From the NCBI RefSeq assembly GCF_016132545.1, contig NZ_CP066167.1:3003001-3067000 (forward strand): a stretch of 64,000 nucleotides of DNA. Reading direction: 5' to 3'. The notes under the pieces were generated by a model. The model did not search any database. It saw only the letters and a program-made list of their open reading frames with translations, and was not told the DNA's origin. Source of the DNA: Spongiibacter nanhainus. GTDB lineage: Bacteria; Pseudomonadota; Gammaproteobacteria; Pseudomonadales; Spongiibacteraceae. A program made the translations under genes and the position numbers. Shown here piece by piece: positions 18,193-27,010 of the stretch (its first letter is position 1; the number at the start of each line of letters is the position of its first letter).

Positions 18193-18264
18193 CTAACTCT
18201 CCCCTTCGTTATAAGAATGGCTAGCACCGACAAACGGGTGCTAGCCATAAGCGCAAACCTACGT

Positions 18265-19656
18265 TTACGCACGACCCAGTGACTGCAGAGCCTGCTGGGT
18301 ACAGTAGGTCTCGAACAACCAGTCTTCATCGATCTGGAAGAGAGACTCTGTGCCTACGCCTTTTTTGGCGTGGTGAGTTTTCGACATCCGCTTGTTCTGG
18401 TGGTCGTAGATCATTACATATGTCCATGACCATGCTGGGGTTTTACCATCAGCACTGAGAACAACACGATTGCCGTCTGCGCCACCACCAACAAATTGAC
18501 CGAAGGCCATTTCGAAGTTAGCCCAGAGCTTTCCTTGACGGTCATAACGCATACAACCACAAGGCACACTGTTACGAGCGTCAGCAAACACCTGTTTCTT
18601 GCTTACCGGTGAACGCGGGTATCCCACTGGCTCACACTCTGTCACGATCACATCAGGACACATTTCATATTCTGTTTCCCAGAACTTAGGATTATTTGCC
18701 TGAGTTACTGGCTCCCAGTTATCGTCAGTGCTACCAAAATTACCGTTACAGGCCAGCAGCATAGGCTTGCGGTCAGTAATTTTGTGGTTGCCCCAGGTCA
18801 GGTACGGGTCGCCCGCGGCCCAAGGGTCGGTCAGGAACCAGGTAGCACCGGGAATCAGCGGTTCAAAGCGCTGGTTAGCCGGGAACTGACGAACACGACG
18901 GAACTCAGGAAGGTAACCGTACAGATCGGGGATTTTGTTCTGGTCGTACGCCCAGTTACTCAAGAATGACGTACCGCGAACGTCTTGTGAGTTACTGAAG
19001 TAAACACACTGGCGACGAATTTCGTTGTCGTACCCACGGAATACTTTGCGGTCTGTACGAGCCTGCATTTGCAGCTCTACCCACTGGAAGTCGTACTCGT
19101 ATTCCAGACCGCCGTCTGCGCCGTAGTCCCACTGCCGGATCGCATAGGTGTTTGCGTCGGCACGGCCCCAGCTCATTGCCATGTTGGCCCAGATTTCCTT
19201 ACCATTTTTGGGGCTTGTGAAAGGTAGACCACCACCCCAGGCCTTGCCCGCGTCATCGACAACGTTGCCGTTGCTATCAAACTTACCGCTGCGACCTTCA
19301 GCGAGGTTGCGCTTCATGGCTTCGTAGTAGGAGTTATTGAACAACTGACGCAAGTCAGTGGTTGGCGCACGTATTTTAATTCGGCGCCCTTCATTGAGAA
19401 TCTGGTCATAAATAGAAGGGTCGAGCAGGTGCTTGGCATGCTCTACGTTATCAGCCGTGAGGTAATCACCGACACTGATTTGACCCTTTGTCTGATCTTC
19501 TACTGAATACAACTCGTCAGGGTATGCCTTTAAAAGATTGAGGTCTTTTGCCATTACTTTTTCCAATGGCATCAGGACCCCAGCGGCCGCACCTGCGGCC
19601 ATCCCCTTGAGGAGCTGCCGCCGGCTAAAGTTCATATCGTATTTACGAATGTGCAT
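18265..19656 (-). CDS. DUF1329 protein, Tat-exported (copy 2)
   Basis: This is a 463-residue paralogue of the protein at 13631-15001, sharing TKGQISVGDYLTADNVEHAK and FRRVRQFPANQRFEPLIPG. A twin-arginine signal (FSRRQLLKGMAAGAAAGVL) begins near residue 10. ATG 19656 is supported by GGAGGT 5 nt upstream; an inner ATG at 19635 would remove seven residues before the signal. The two copies bracket the DUF1302 and YCF48 genes, so they may be used together or for different substrates. Confidence 0.87.
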   Translation of the reverse strand: MHIRKYDMNFSRRQLLKGMAAGAAAGVLMPLEKVMAKDLNLLKAYPDELYSVEDQTKGQISVGDYLTADNVEHAKHLLDPSIYDQILNEGRRIKIRAPTTDLRQLFNNSYYEAMKRNLAEGRSGKFDSNGNVVDDAGKAWGGGLPFTSPKNGKEIWANMAMSWGRADANTYAIRQWDYGADGGLEYEYDFQWVELQMQARTDRKVFRGYDNEIRRQCVYFSNSQDVRGTSFLSNWAYDQNKIPDLYGYLPEFRRVRQFPANQRFEPLIPGATWFLTDPWAAGDPYLTWGNHKITDRKPMLLACNGNFGSTDDNWEPVTQANNPKFWETEYEMCPDVIVTECEPVGYPRSPVSKKQVFADARNSVPCGCMRYDRQGKLWANFEMAFGQFVGGGADGNRVVLSADGKTPAWSWTYVMIYDHQNKRMSKTHHAKKGVGTESLFQIDEDWLFETYCTQQALQSLGRA

Positions 19657-19741
19657 TACTACCTCCAGATTTATTCTTTAAAGTGACCACATTACATGTG
19701 CCGCCTGCGGCCGGACGGATTCTTCTTACCAACCTAAGTAA

Positions 19742-22231
19742 CTACACGCTGCTCGTATTAAGGCTAGGCTGTTGCTTCACAGCACCCCGCTCAGTGTTGC
19801 CTGCAGCTTCTTCTTCGTTGTACCAGGAGAGGTCGATACTTTCCCCGACCATCAAGTCGTTACGTGTGACAAACTTGGGCTTGACGATATAGACGATCAA
19901 CGGCAGCACCAGCAGCGCCAGCACCATGTTGATCAACATTACCGAGGACAGCAGCAGGCCCATGTCTGCCATAAATTTGAGATCCGACAGGAAGTACCAG
20001 GGCAGGATGCCCACCAACATAATCGAGGCGGTAAACATAATCGCCTTACCGGTAGTGGTCAGCGCTTCAACAATCGCCTTCTCCCAGTTTTCGCCCTGCG
20101 CACCATATTCCTCACAGATTCTGGATAGCAGGTAGATACCGTAGTCGATGCCCACACCAACACCGAGCACCGCCACCATGACCGAGTTGATATCCAAGCC
20201 AATACCGAGCAAATGCATTGCCGCGGTCAGATAGAAATTAGCCAAGACAACCGGGATAAGCAGAACAATCGACGCCACAAATGACTTGTAAGCAAATGAA
20301 GCGATAAAAAAGATCGCTACACAGGCCAGCCCCAGCATGATCCACTCGTAGCGTTTGACCACCTGGTTCTGAGCTTCCTGCAGGGCGATGGTACCTGATG
20401 CCATGCGGACATTGATGGTATCGTGATCGCCGCCAACTTCTGCTACAGCCTTACGGGCTGCGGCCAGGGCCTTGTCAATCGTTTCCTGCTTGTTGTCCCG
20501 ATAGAACAGCGATACGGCACTGTGCTGGAACTGGAAGTCGGTCACGTCGGCGAAGTTCAGCGGGTTTTGCCCAAAGGCAACTGCCACACCCGCCGCGTTA
20601 ACCGCTCGGTCTGTGGGGTCCAACGTCAGCCACGCGGGATGACCGCCGGAGTATAGACGCGAACCTTCTTCCATGAAGTCAGAGAAGCTGCGGGTTGCCT
20701 TAGCCGGGTTCTCACCACTCATAACGCTTCGAACAATGGCCTTGGAAACCTCATAGGCTTCTCGGCTCCGAGCTGCGCGAGCCTGAACGTTATCCGGATC
20801 TTTAGACTCCAGAATGATCTCCAACGAGTTAACACCAGGGAAGTGATCGTTAACATCTCGGGTACCGACGTTAAAGTCAGAATCGTTCCACAGCAGGTTA
20901 CTACCCTCAGTCGGGTTACCGATGGCAACCTGCCGCGACACAATAATCACCACAACAGATACGACAGCCACCACGGTTGCCACCATCCGAGTGCGCTTTT
21001 TGTTGCCGGTGATGAGGGCACCCACCGCGGTCAACACCTTCTTTTGCATACCGTGAATGCCTTTATCACTCACATCGCCACCAGTTATGGTGTCGATATT
21101 TTTCGGTGTAGGCATGTAAGACAACAGTACGGCGATCAGCATCACGCCAGTGGGAATGAGGAAGAAGGCCCAGAAGCCACAGAACAAAGCAAAGCGCTGC
21201 ATCGCTGGAATGGGCGCGACGCCGATACAGAGGATAGCCAGGGTATCGGTGATAATACCGAACACACTGGGCGCCATCATCACTGCCAGGGTCGCCTCGG
21301 AGGCCAGCCTGCGGTCTTTGAGCTCATGAAAGACCTCATAGAAGCGCTCGGTATATTGCACGCAGTGGGAGAAGGATCGCGCTATCAGCAGCAGCGGCAC
21401 CACCATCAGCAGAGGCTCGATGGGGGATTCTAGCCAACCCACCAGACCAAAGCCCCAAATAGCGGCGACAATACTACAGATAATTGGCGTGGCAATGCCC
21501 GCAAGGTTGCGCATATAGAACACTAGCGCCAACAGCAGCAAGCCAACGGTAACCGCAAAGATGGTATAAGTCTGCTCCTGAAGCAGGTAGATCCAACCAG
21601 TCAGGATAGGTTGACCCACTACACGGATCGCGTGCTCCCCATCACTTGCGGCCTCGGCAAGCTTGCGCACTTCAGCAAACACATGACCGTAGTCCAACAA
21701 GTGCTCATGGAAACCGGCGCGAATCAGAGTGGCCTTCTCATCAGAGGAGACAAGATAGGTGCGCGCCATCGGCGAGCGCTCCACGCGCCGGCGCAAATCC
21801 TGCAACTCGGCCTCGCCTTCCGGAATGCGATCCCCCATCAGAGGCTGCATCTCCACGCCCATTGACGTAGCTTCGGCGTAATTGGCTTTTTCAGTGGTGA
21901 TCGAAATAATCCGGTCGTGGTCCACGCCCTCGATTAAGTCGATGTCCCGAGTGAGATCCCAAACTTTTTGCAGCGTGTCTTCGTTATAGATCAGCTCTCC
22001 ATCAGTCCGCTTGACCATCACGGTTACAGTCAAGGGGTTACCAAAATTGGGGTGATCTTTGAAAGTCTGAACAAAGGCATCATCCGCAGGCAATAGGTCG
22101 GCAAAAATCGTTCTGATATCGACCTTGGGAACACCCAACGCAAAGAAGATGGTGATGATTAAAAAGGTAAACGCCACATACGCGCGCTTGGCCATCACCC
22201 ACTTTGCAATTTTAAAACGTAAATTATCCAT
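19742..22231 (-). CDS. RND/MMPL-superfamily transporter
   Basis: This is an 829-residue inner-membrane protein with the two-fold MMPL architecture. One helix is near residues 17-35, followed by a large periplasmic domain (40-220) and five helices (about 220-400). A seventh helix (near 420), a second periplasmic domain and five more helices (about 635-790) follow. The segment GVGVGIDYGIYLLSR in the second half carries the conserved Asp-Tyr of this group. It is hopanoid-transporter-like rather than AcrB-like. It probably moves a hydrophobic compound between membranes with the DUF1329/DUF1302/YCF48 proteins. Confidence 0.87.
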   Translation of the reverse strand: MDNLRFKIAKWVMAKRAYVAFTFLIITIFFALGVPKVDIRTIFADLLPADDAFVQTFKDHPNFGNPLTVTVMVKRTDGELIYNEDTLQKVWDLTRDIDLIEGVDHDRIISITTEKANYAEATSMGVEMQPLMGDRIPEGEAELQDLRRRVERSPMARTYLVSSDEKATLIRAGFHEHLLDYGHVFAEVRKLAEAASDGEHAIRVVGQPILTGWIYLLQEQTYTIFAVTVGLLLLALVFYMRNLAGIATPIICSIVAAIWGFGLVGWLESPIEPLLMVVPLLLIARSFSHCVQYTERFYEVFHELKDRRLASEATLAVMMAPSVFGIITDTLAILCIGVAPIPAMQRFALFCGFWAFFLIPTGVMLIAVLLSYMPTPKNIDTITGGDVSDKGIHGMQKKVLTAVGALITGNKKRTRMVATVVAVVSVVVIIVSRQVAIGNPTEGSNLLWNDSDFNVGTRDVNDHFPGVNSLEIILESKDPDNVQARAARSREAYEVSKAIVRSVMSGENPAKATRSFSDFMEEGSRLYSGGHPAWLTLDPTDRAVNAAGVAVAFGQNPLNFADVTDFQFQHSAVSLFYRDNKQETIDKALAAARKAVAEVGGDHDTINVRMASGTIALQEAQNQVVKRYEWIMLGLACVAIFFIASFAYKSFVASIVLLIPVVLANFYLTAAMHLLGIGLDINSVMVAVLGVGVGIDYGIYLLSRICEEYGAQGENWEKAIVEALTTTGKAIMFTASIMLVGILPWYFLSDLKFMADMGLLLSSVMLINMVLALLVLPLIVYIVKPKFVTRNDLMVGESIDLSWYNEEEAAGNTERGAVKQQPSLNTSSV

Positions 22232-22381
22232 ATCCGCACTACTTTGTATGTTTATTTATCCGCCACACACCACTTGCAGTCACCCAAGGAGAAGGCAGCT
22301 TATACCCAGAGTGTCTACCACCGACGCCCGAAGAGCCTATTCCACTGTGCAAATCGAGTGACATAATGTGCACCACCGGCC

Positions 22382-23410
22382 CTATTCGCTGACCCGAACG
22401 ATAGATTTACCGATATTACGCCCCTCGAAGAGCTCCCTCAGAGCGGTAGGCGCATTCTCGAGACCTTTCGTTACATGCTCCACAGGCTTGACGGCGCCCA
22501 ACTTTATCCATGCCGTCATCTCCTGCAGAAACTCCCGATGCACATCGGTGTGCAAGTAATCCAATACCAGCGACCCCTCTACGCGGAGTCGTTTCAGCAG
22601 TATCTCGTTTAGCACCGCCATGGTGCGATCATGCCCACCTGGTAATTCCATCATTGAGTAAAGTGCCATCAAGCCACACACCGCGATGCGACCATTGATA
22701 GCCATATAGGGGAACGCTGCATCGAAGCTGAAGCCACCGGCAGAGACCACCATCGCGTTGATACCACCATCAATGGATCGGCCTATTTTCGCTGCCAAAT
22801 CCTTATCGGTATGCTTGAAGCAGTCGGAGTACCCCATCGAGGCAACGGCAAGCTCGCACTTTTCATCGGAGCCTGCAGTCCCAAATACACGCCCACCTTT
22901 CAGCTTGGCGATTTGGCCAATCATTTGACCCAACGCGCCGGCAGCGGCACTGCAAAAAACTGCATCTCCAGGCTTAATATTTAGGACATTCCGATTTGCG
23001 AGGTAAGCACCAAAACCGGCCGCGCCAAGAGAACCAAGCATATAAGATGGCGAGGGCACATCAGGGTCAATCTTATGAATATCTTTACCGGTACTGATGT
23101 GGTAATCCTTCCACCCCCACAGACCGTAAACGTACTCTTCCTCGTTATAACCCTCTAAATTTGAGGCTATAATTCGACCCACTGTCGCACCATACATAAC
23201 ATCACCAATATCAATTGGCTTTGCCTGCTCGGATACTTTTTTTACTTTGGAGAAAAGATAAGGGTCCATTCCCAGCCACACAGTTTGTATTAGAACCTCA
23301 CCCTCACCTGGCTCTCTAATACTTGCTTCCTCTAGCTTGAAACACTTCTCTGTGGGAATTTGAAAACGCGGCCGCTCCTTGAGCACCACACACCTATTAA
23401 GCATCGACAT
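22382..23410 (-). CDS. MDR-family NADP-dependent oxidoreductase
   Basis: This is a 342-residue zinc-independent medium-chain dehydrogenase/reductase, closest to the leukotriene B4 dehydrogenase/CurA branch. The N-terminal catalytic fold contains LGMDPYLFSKV. A nucleotide-binding motif (AAAGALGQMIGQIAKLKGGRVFG) lies near residue 155. It probably reduces an enone or enal with NADPH. It lies between the RND exporter and an AraC gene on the same strand. Confidence 0.85.
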   Translation of the reverse strand: MSMLNRCVVLKERPRFQIPTEKCFKLEEASIREPGEGEVLIQTVWLGMDPYLFSKVKKVSEQAKPIDIGDVMYGATVGRIIASNLEGYNEEEYVYGLWGWKDYHISTGKDIHKIDPDVPSPSYMLGSLGAAGFGAYLANRNVLNIKPGDAVFCSAAAGALGQMIGQIAKLKGGRVFGTAGSDEKCELAVASMGYSDCFKHTDKDLAAKIGRSIDGGINAMVVSAGGFSFDAAFPYMAINGRIAVCGLMALYSMMELPGGHDRTMAVLNEILLKRLRVEGSLVLDYLHTDVHREFLQEMTAWIKLGAVKPVEHVTKGLENAPTALRELFEGRNIGKSIVRVSE

Positions 23411-23662
23411 AGCATTTACCTCTTATTAGCTTTTTGCTAAGGATGCACTTAGGTCAAAAAACCGACGTAGCTAGCTGTGCATTTGGGGTGACAATTAGTG
23501 CGGGATTGGAGATCCCCAACAAGGGGGAAAATCGCTAAAAATATTGCGAATCCAGTTAGGGCATTGCCTAACAATTACCAGAATAAATCAGCCGCAAAAA
23601 AGGGGAGTAAAACACCGGCTGCGTGAATATACAGCAGCGTAGCCAGCATAAAAAGCGACCGA

Positions 23663-24649
23663 CTATTTACAGGAAGCAATCCTGAATTCGCTTGGCGTTT
23701 TACCAAACTGCGATTTAAATAGACGCGTGAATGTCGCGTATTCGCTAAACCCTGAGTCAAACGCAATATCAGTTATTTTTCTATTTTTTTGCTGATTGTC
23801 GAGCAGTGTCCGCATGGCCGCTTCGAGCCTAATCTCTCTAATCAATTTAACCGGTGTTGTATCAATCTCTTCGAATAACATATACAGAGAACGGCGAGAC
23901 ATACACATAGCTGAAGCCAATTCATCAGGGCCGAAATCACTGTTAGACAGGTTGCGGATGATATGATCTCTGGCTTTATTCAAACGGGGATCTTCAAAGG
24001 ATTTCACACCGATTTGCTCGGCGGATCGATACAGGAGCTTTGTAATCATTACCTGCACAGCATCCAAAACCGTTGCCACATCCTCTTCCTCGTCCTCTCG
24101 GTTGGCAGCAGTAAGCGCCATCAGAGTGCCCAACACTGAGCGGGAGGAAGCCCCCTTGTAGAGAGTAGTGCCACAGATAGATTCGGAGATATGCTCCCAG
24201 CCTGCACAATAGCTGTGCGGCAACATAAGCACTGCGAACTTGGCACCTTCTGACATCTCAATCTTGTAAGGTCGCGCACTGTCGCAAACCGATGCCTGAC
24301 CAGGGCTCAGGATACAACTGTTCTTATCCTGCTCCAGTCTTAAACTGCCATTGAGCTGCCACATTATTTTAATCAGGCCATCGTCGGTGAGCTCTGACAA
24401 ATGGCGAGTTCTCTTTACGTGTCCTGCAGGTGCTTTGATAAGGCTGAGGCTTGATGAACCGACTTCTTGAGCTGATATTTCTGCAGAGAAATCTCGAGAG
24501 CTACCGTTCTTGAATTCCAGCCACGGAAAGTTGTCACGAACGAAATCTTTCCACTCTTTAAAACAACTTACGCTTCTGACAACGGTGGGCTGCCAGCCTA
24601 ATGTAGAGATAGCGCTTTCAGCTGCAAGCTGATTCTTCGGGACATTCAT
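23663..24649 (-). CDS. AraC-family transcriptional regulator
   Basis: This is a 328-residue protein. The N-terminal 200 residues form an AraC_binding_2-like (FeaR-type) sensor domain. Two helix-turn-helix motifs follow at the C-terminus (GPDELASAMCMSRRSLYMLF and KITDIAFDSGFSEYATFTRLFKSQFG). FeaR/AlkS-like members activate amine, alkane and aromatic side-chain genes. Its place next to styC suggests it activates the minus-strand series in response to the substrate or an intermediate. Confidence 0.88.
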   Translation of the reverse strand: MNVPKNQLAAESAISTLGWQPTVVRSVSCFKEWKDFVRDNFPWLEFKNGSSRDFSAEISAQEVGSSSLSLIKAPAGHVKRTRHLSELTDDGLIKIMWQLNGSLRLEQDKNSCILSPGQASVCDSARPYKIEMSEGAKFAVLMLPHSYCAGWEHISESICGTTLYKGASSRSVLGTLMALTAANREDEEEDVATVLDAVQVMITKLLYRSAEQIGVKSFEDPRLNKARDHIIRNLSNSDFGPDELASAMCMSRRSLYMLFEEIDTTPVKLIREIRLEAAMRTLLDNQQKNRKITDIAFDSGFSEYATFTRLFKSQFGKTPSEFRIASCK

Positions 24650-24760
24650 AACACACCTTTTTGATATTTATTAGGATATTTTAAGTGTCGTCAACTAACT
24701 ATTACTTTCTTACTCAGCCGGCCCCACCACACTGAGACCGGCCTTATTACTTATCGTGCT

Positions 24761-25249
24761 TTATGCCGCTTTCTGCCTAGCCTGCTTTAGAGCAGCCAAG
24801 CCGATAACAGCAAGCGCCCACAATGCCAGCACACCAAACAGGTAAGCAGGAGCCAGACCCAAGAAGCTGAAGACACCACCTTCACCAAGATGGCTGTCCG
24901 CGAAGGCCAACGCTCTGTTATCACTGAGGTTACCGAAGAAGTAGAAGCCCACATTCGACCAACCGTCGAGAATGATGATAGCACCTAACAGCTTGGCTTT
25001 CTTTGCTGCAAAATCCAGGTGAGGCAAAACGACAGCAATGGCGATCACCATCATACCGTTGAGCATCGGCCCCGAGTGCGCCTTCTTCCAGCCTTCAGGC
25101 GTTCCAGGCATATCAAACTCGAGAATGTATCCCGGGATAATCTCGAAGCCCCCGACTATACTCATCCAGTAAAACACACCAAACAACAAGGCCGAGCACA
25201 TCATCAAAGCCCCGTGCCCTAGCATTTTTACCTGAAACGATTGTGGCAT
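24761..25249 (-). CDS. styC: Styrene oxide isomerase
   Basis: This is a 162-residue four-helix membrane enzyme that isomerises styrene oxide to phenylacetaldehyde. It is very close to Pseudomonas StyC, for example GGFEIIPGYILEFDMPGTPE, AHSGPMLNGMMVIA and LDGWSNVGFYFFGNLS. I chose ATG 25249, with GGGGAG 6 nt upstream. With this start the haem-ligand His, the Asn, the Asp and the Tyr fall at H58, N64, D95 and Y103, matching residue numbers I recall for the structurally characterised enzyme. An earlier start at 25267 adds six residues. No styAB genes are adjacent. Confidence 0.93.
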   Translation of the reverse strand: MPQSFQVKMLGHGALMMCSALLFGVFYWMSIVGGFEIIPGYILEFDMPGTPEGWKKAHSGPMLNGMMVIAIAVVLPHLDFAAKKAKLLGAIIILDGWSNVGFYFFGNLSDNRALAFADSHLGEGGVFSFLGLAPAYLFGVLALWALAVIGLAALKQARQKAA

Positions 25250-25692
25250 TATTTTCTCCCCACTCATTTATTCGATTTATGGTTTAATCAGCATCATGGT
25301 TACCGCTTATAGCAGCCGACGCCTGCCGGCTGAACAGGGGTCAAACAGACTCACCTAGTAAGCTACTAACACATGGTAAAAACCATAACACAATTCATTA
25401 TATTAGTGTAAAGGTTTTTTTCTGTATCATTTTAGTATTCTTAATTAGTATAAAAACACCTTGTTTATGCAAAACAAGGTCAAAAAAGGTCTTTCTAGCA
25501 ATTTTCGCGACTCATCAAGTCTGCATTCACTCATTACAAACACGCCTCACGCACGGTATCGAATTGAGCGGGCAGCGACTCACAAAAATCAATAAAGAGC
25601 TTTAGGTCAAGGACTTAGGAGTACAGTGGCGCTAGAATTGCCACAAAACGGAACTGCATAAACAAGCGCAGCGACCAGGGGAGAGGAAGGGG
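25250..25692. other. styC upstream region
   Basis: This gene-free, AT-rich stretch contains the presumed styC promoter on the minus strand and a strong inverted repeat at 25458-25480. No coding region or RNA gene is recognised. Confidence 0.5.
25458..25480. repeat. Perfect 9-bp inverted repeat upstream of styC
   Basis: ACCTTGTTT (25458-25466) and AAACAAGGT (25472-25480) are separated by 5 bp. On the minus strand the hairpin is followed by GTTTTTA, so it could be a terminator for leftward read-through. As it lies about 200 bp before styC, it could also be a regulator site. Confidence 0.55.
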
Positions 25693-25738
25693 AAAAAAGC
25701 CGCCAGACGCGTGCGCTGGGGTTGTTCGAACTGGCGGC
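25693..25738 (-). terminator. Terminator of the aldehyde dehydrogenase operon
   Basis: GCCGCCAG (25699-25706) pairs with CTGGCGGC (25731-25738). On the minus strand the stem is followed by six T residues (25698-25693). The leftward operon ending at 27011 would reach this hairpin directly if IS element B (25751-27006) were absent. Confidence 0.75.
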
Positions 25739-25813
25739 AAACGGGAATAGTGATCCTGCCCGCCACTGATGGACACCCTGTTAAGCGAGTAAACTACGCG
25801 ACAGAGGTGAACT

Positions 25814-26113
25814 ATGACAAGCAAGACAGGAACCAAGAAGAAGAGCCGCAGACAGCACTCGCCGGAGTTTCGGGCGGAAGCACTGGCCTTGGCCGAGAAG
25901 GTCGGCATCTCCAAAGCAGCGCAGGAACTCGGGCTCCACAGTTCGCAGCTCTATGGCTGGAGATCAAGGGCCAGGACAAAGCGAGATCAAAGCGATCTGG
26001 AGCAGAGTCAGGCAGCAGAGATTGCGCGGCTGAAACGCCGATTGGCTGAGCAGGAAGAGGAGCTAGCCATCGTAAAAAAGGCGGCCACATACTTCGCCAA
26101 GAGCCTGAAGTGA
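25814..26113 (+). CDS. IS3-family OrfA
   Basis: This is a 99-residue protein with a transposase_8 helix-turn-helix ([33 protein letters not shown]) and a C-terminal coiled coil ([24 protein letters not shown]). The slippery AAAAAAG falls at the VKKA codons; a -1 slip enters the orfB frame and gives an OrfAB fusion. Its stop overlaps the orfB GTG start by GTGA, so orfB might also be made alone. Confidence 0.92.
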   Translation: MTSKTGTKKKSRRQHSPEFRAEALALAEKVGISKAAQELGLHSSQLYGWRSRARTKRDQSDLEQSQAAEIARLKRRLAEQEEELAIVKKAATYFAKSLK

Positions 26114-26976
26114 AGTATGTGTTTATGGGTGAACATCAGGGCATTTTTGGGATTTCGGCAATGTGCCGGGTACTCCAGGTCTCCCGTAGCGGGTTCTATG
26201 CCTGGCGCCATCGAGAGAACCATCCTTCGCCCCGGCGGCGTCGCCGGGAACAACTCGATAAAGCCGTCAATGAGGCGTTTGACGCTCGCAAAGGTCGCTC
26301 AGGATCACCCAGGTTAGTTCACGATCTTGCAGATGCGGGGCACTACCACGATCGGAAAACCATCGCTGACAGCATGCGGCGACAGGGATTACGGGCCAAG
26401 GCAGCGAAGAAGTTCAAGGCGACCACAAACTCCCGGCATAACCTGCCGGTAGCGCCCAATTTGTTGCAACAGGACTTTACGGCCACCGCGCCGAATCAGA
26501 AGTACGTGGGCGACATCACGTACCTTTGGACTGGAGAGGGCTGGTTATACCTGGCAGTCGTAATCGACCTGTACTCGCGGCTGGTTGTGGGCTGGGCCAT
26601 GTCGGAGCGAATGACTGCGCAGTTGGTTTGTGATGCGCTACAGATGGCCCTGTGGCGACGCCGCATGCCAACCGGAGTTATTGTTCACTCAGATCGCGGC
26701 AGCCAGTACTGTTCCGGCTCCTATCAGCAGCTAATCAAGGAACGCGGCTTGCTGTGCAGCATGAGTGCGAAGGGTAACTGTTACGACAATGCCTGCGCCG
26801 AGAGCTTTTTCCACTCTCTAAAAGTGGAGGCCATTCACGGTGAGCGATTCGCCACGCGCGAGGAGATGCGGCAAACCGTATTCGAGTACATCGAAGTGGA
26901 TTACAATCGAACCCGCCGACACAGTGCCAACGGCTTTATTAGCCCAGAAGCATTTGAGGCAAAAAACGTCGCTTAA
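26110..26976 (+). CDS. IS3-family transposase OrfB
   Basis: This is a 288-residue DDE transposase. An HTH_21 segment ([20 protein letters not shown]) is followed by the rve core with GDITYLW (first D), [10 protein letters not shown] (second D) and [13 protein letters not shown] (E). It is complete, with no visible lesion, so the element is probably active. Confidence 0.93.
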   Translation: MKYVFMGEHQGIFGISAMCRVLQVSRSGFYAWRHRENHPSPRRRRREQLDKAVNEAFDARKGRSGSPRLVHDLADAGHYHDRKTIADSMRRQGLRAKAAKKFKATTNSRHNLPVAPNLLQQDFTATAPNQKYVGDITYLWTGEGWLYLAVVIDLYSRLVVGWAMSERMTAQLVCDALQMALWRRRMPTGVIVHSDRGSQYCSGSYQQLIKERGLLCSMSAKGNCYDNACAESFFHSLKVEAIHGERFATREEMRQTVFEYIEVDYNRTRRHSANGFISPEAFEAKNVA

Positions 26977-27010
26977 TAACGTGTCCACTGTTGGCGGGCA
27001 GGATCATAGC

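Larger units (their letters stand above)
25751..27006 (+). mobile_element. IS3-family insertion sequence B (1256 bp)
   Basis: Terminal inverted repeats start TGATCCTGCCCGCCA at both ends (25751 onward and the complement ending at 27006), with matching GGACAC further in. A 3-bp duplication TAG flanks it (25748-25750 and 27007-27009). It contains intact orfA and orfB with an A6G slippery site at 26074-26080. It is unrelated in detail to IS element A. Confidence 0.93.
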
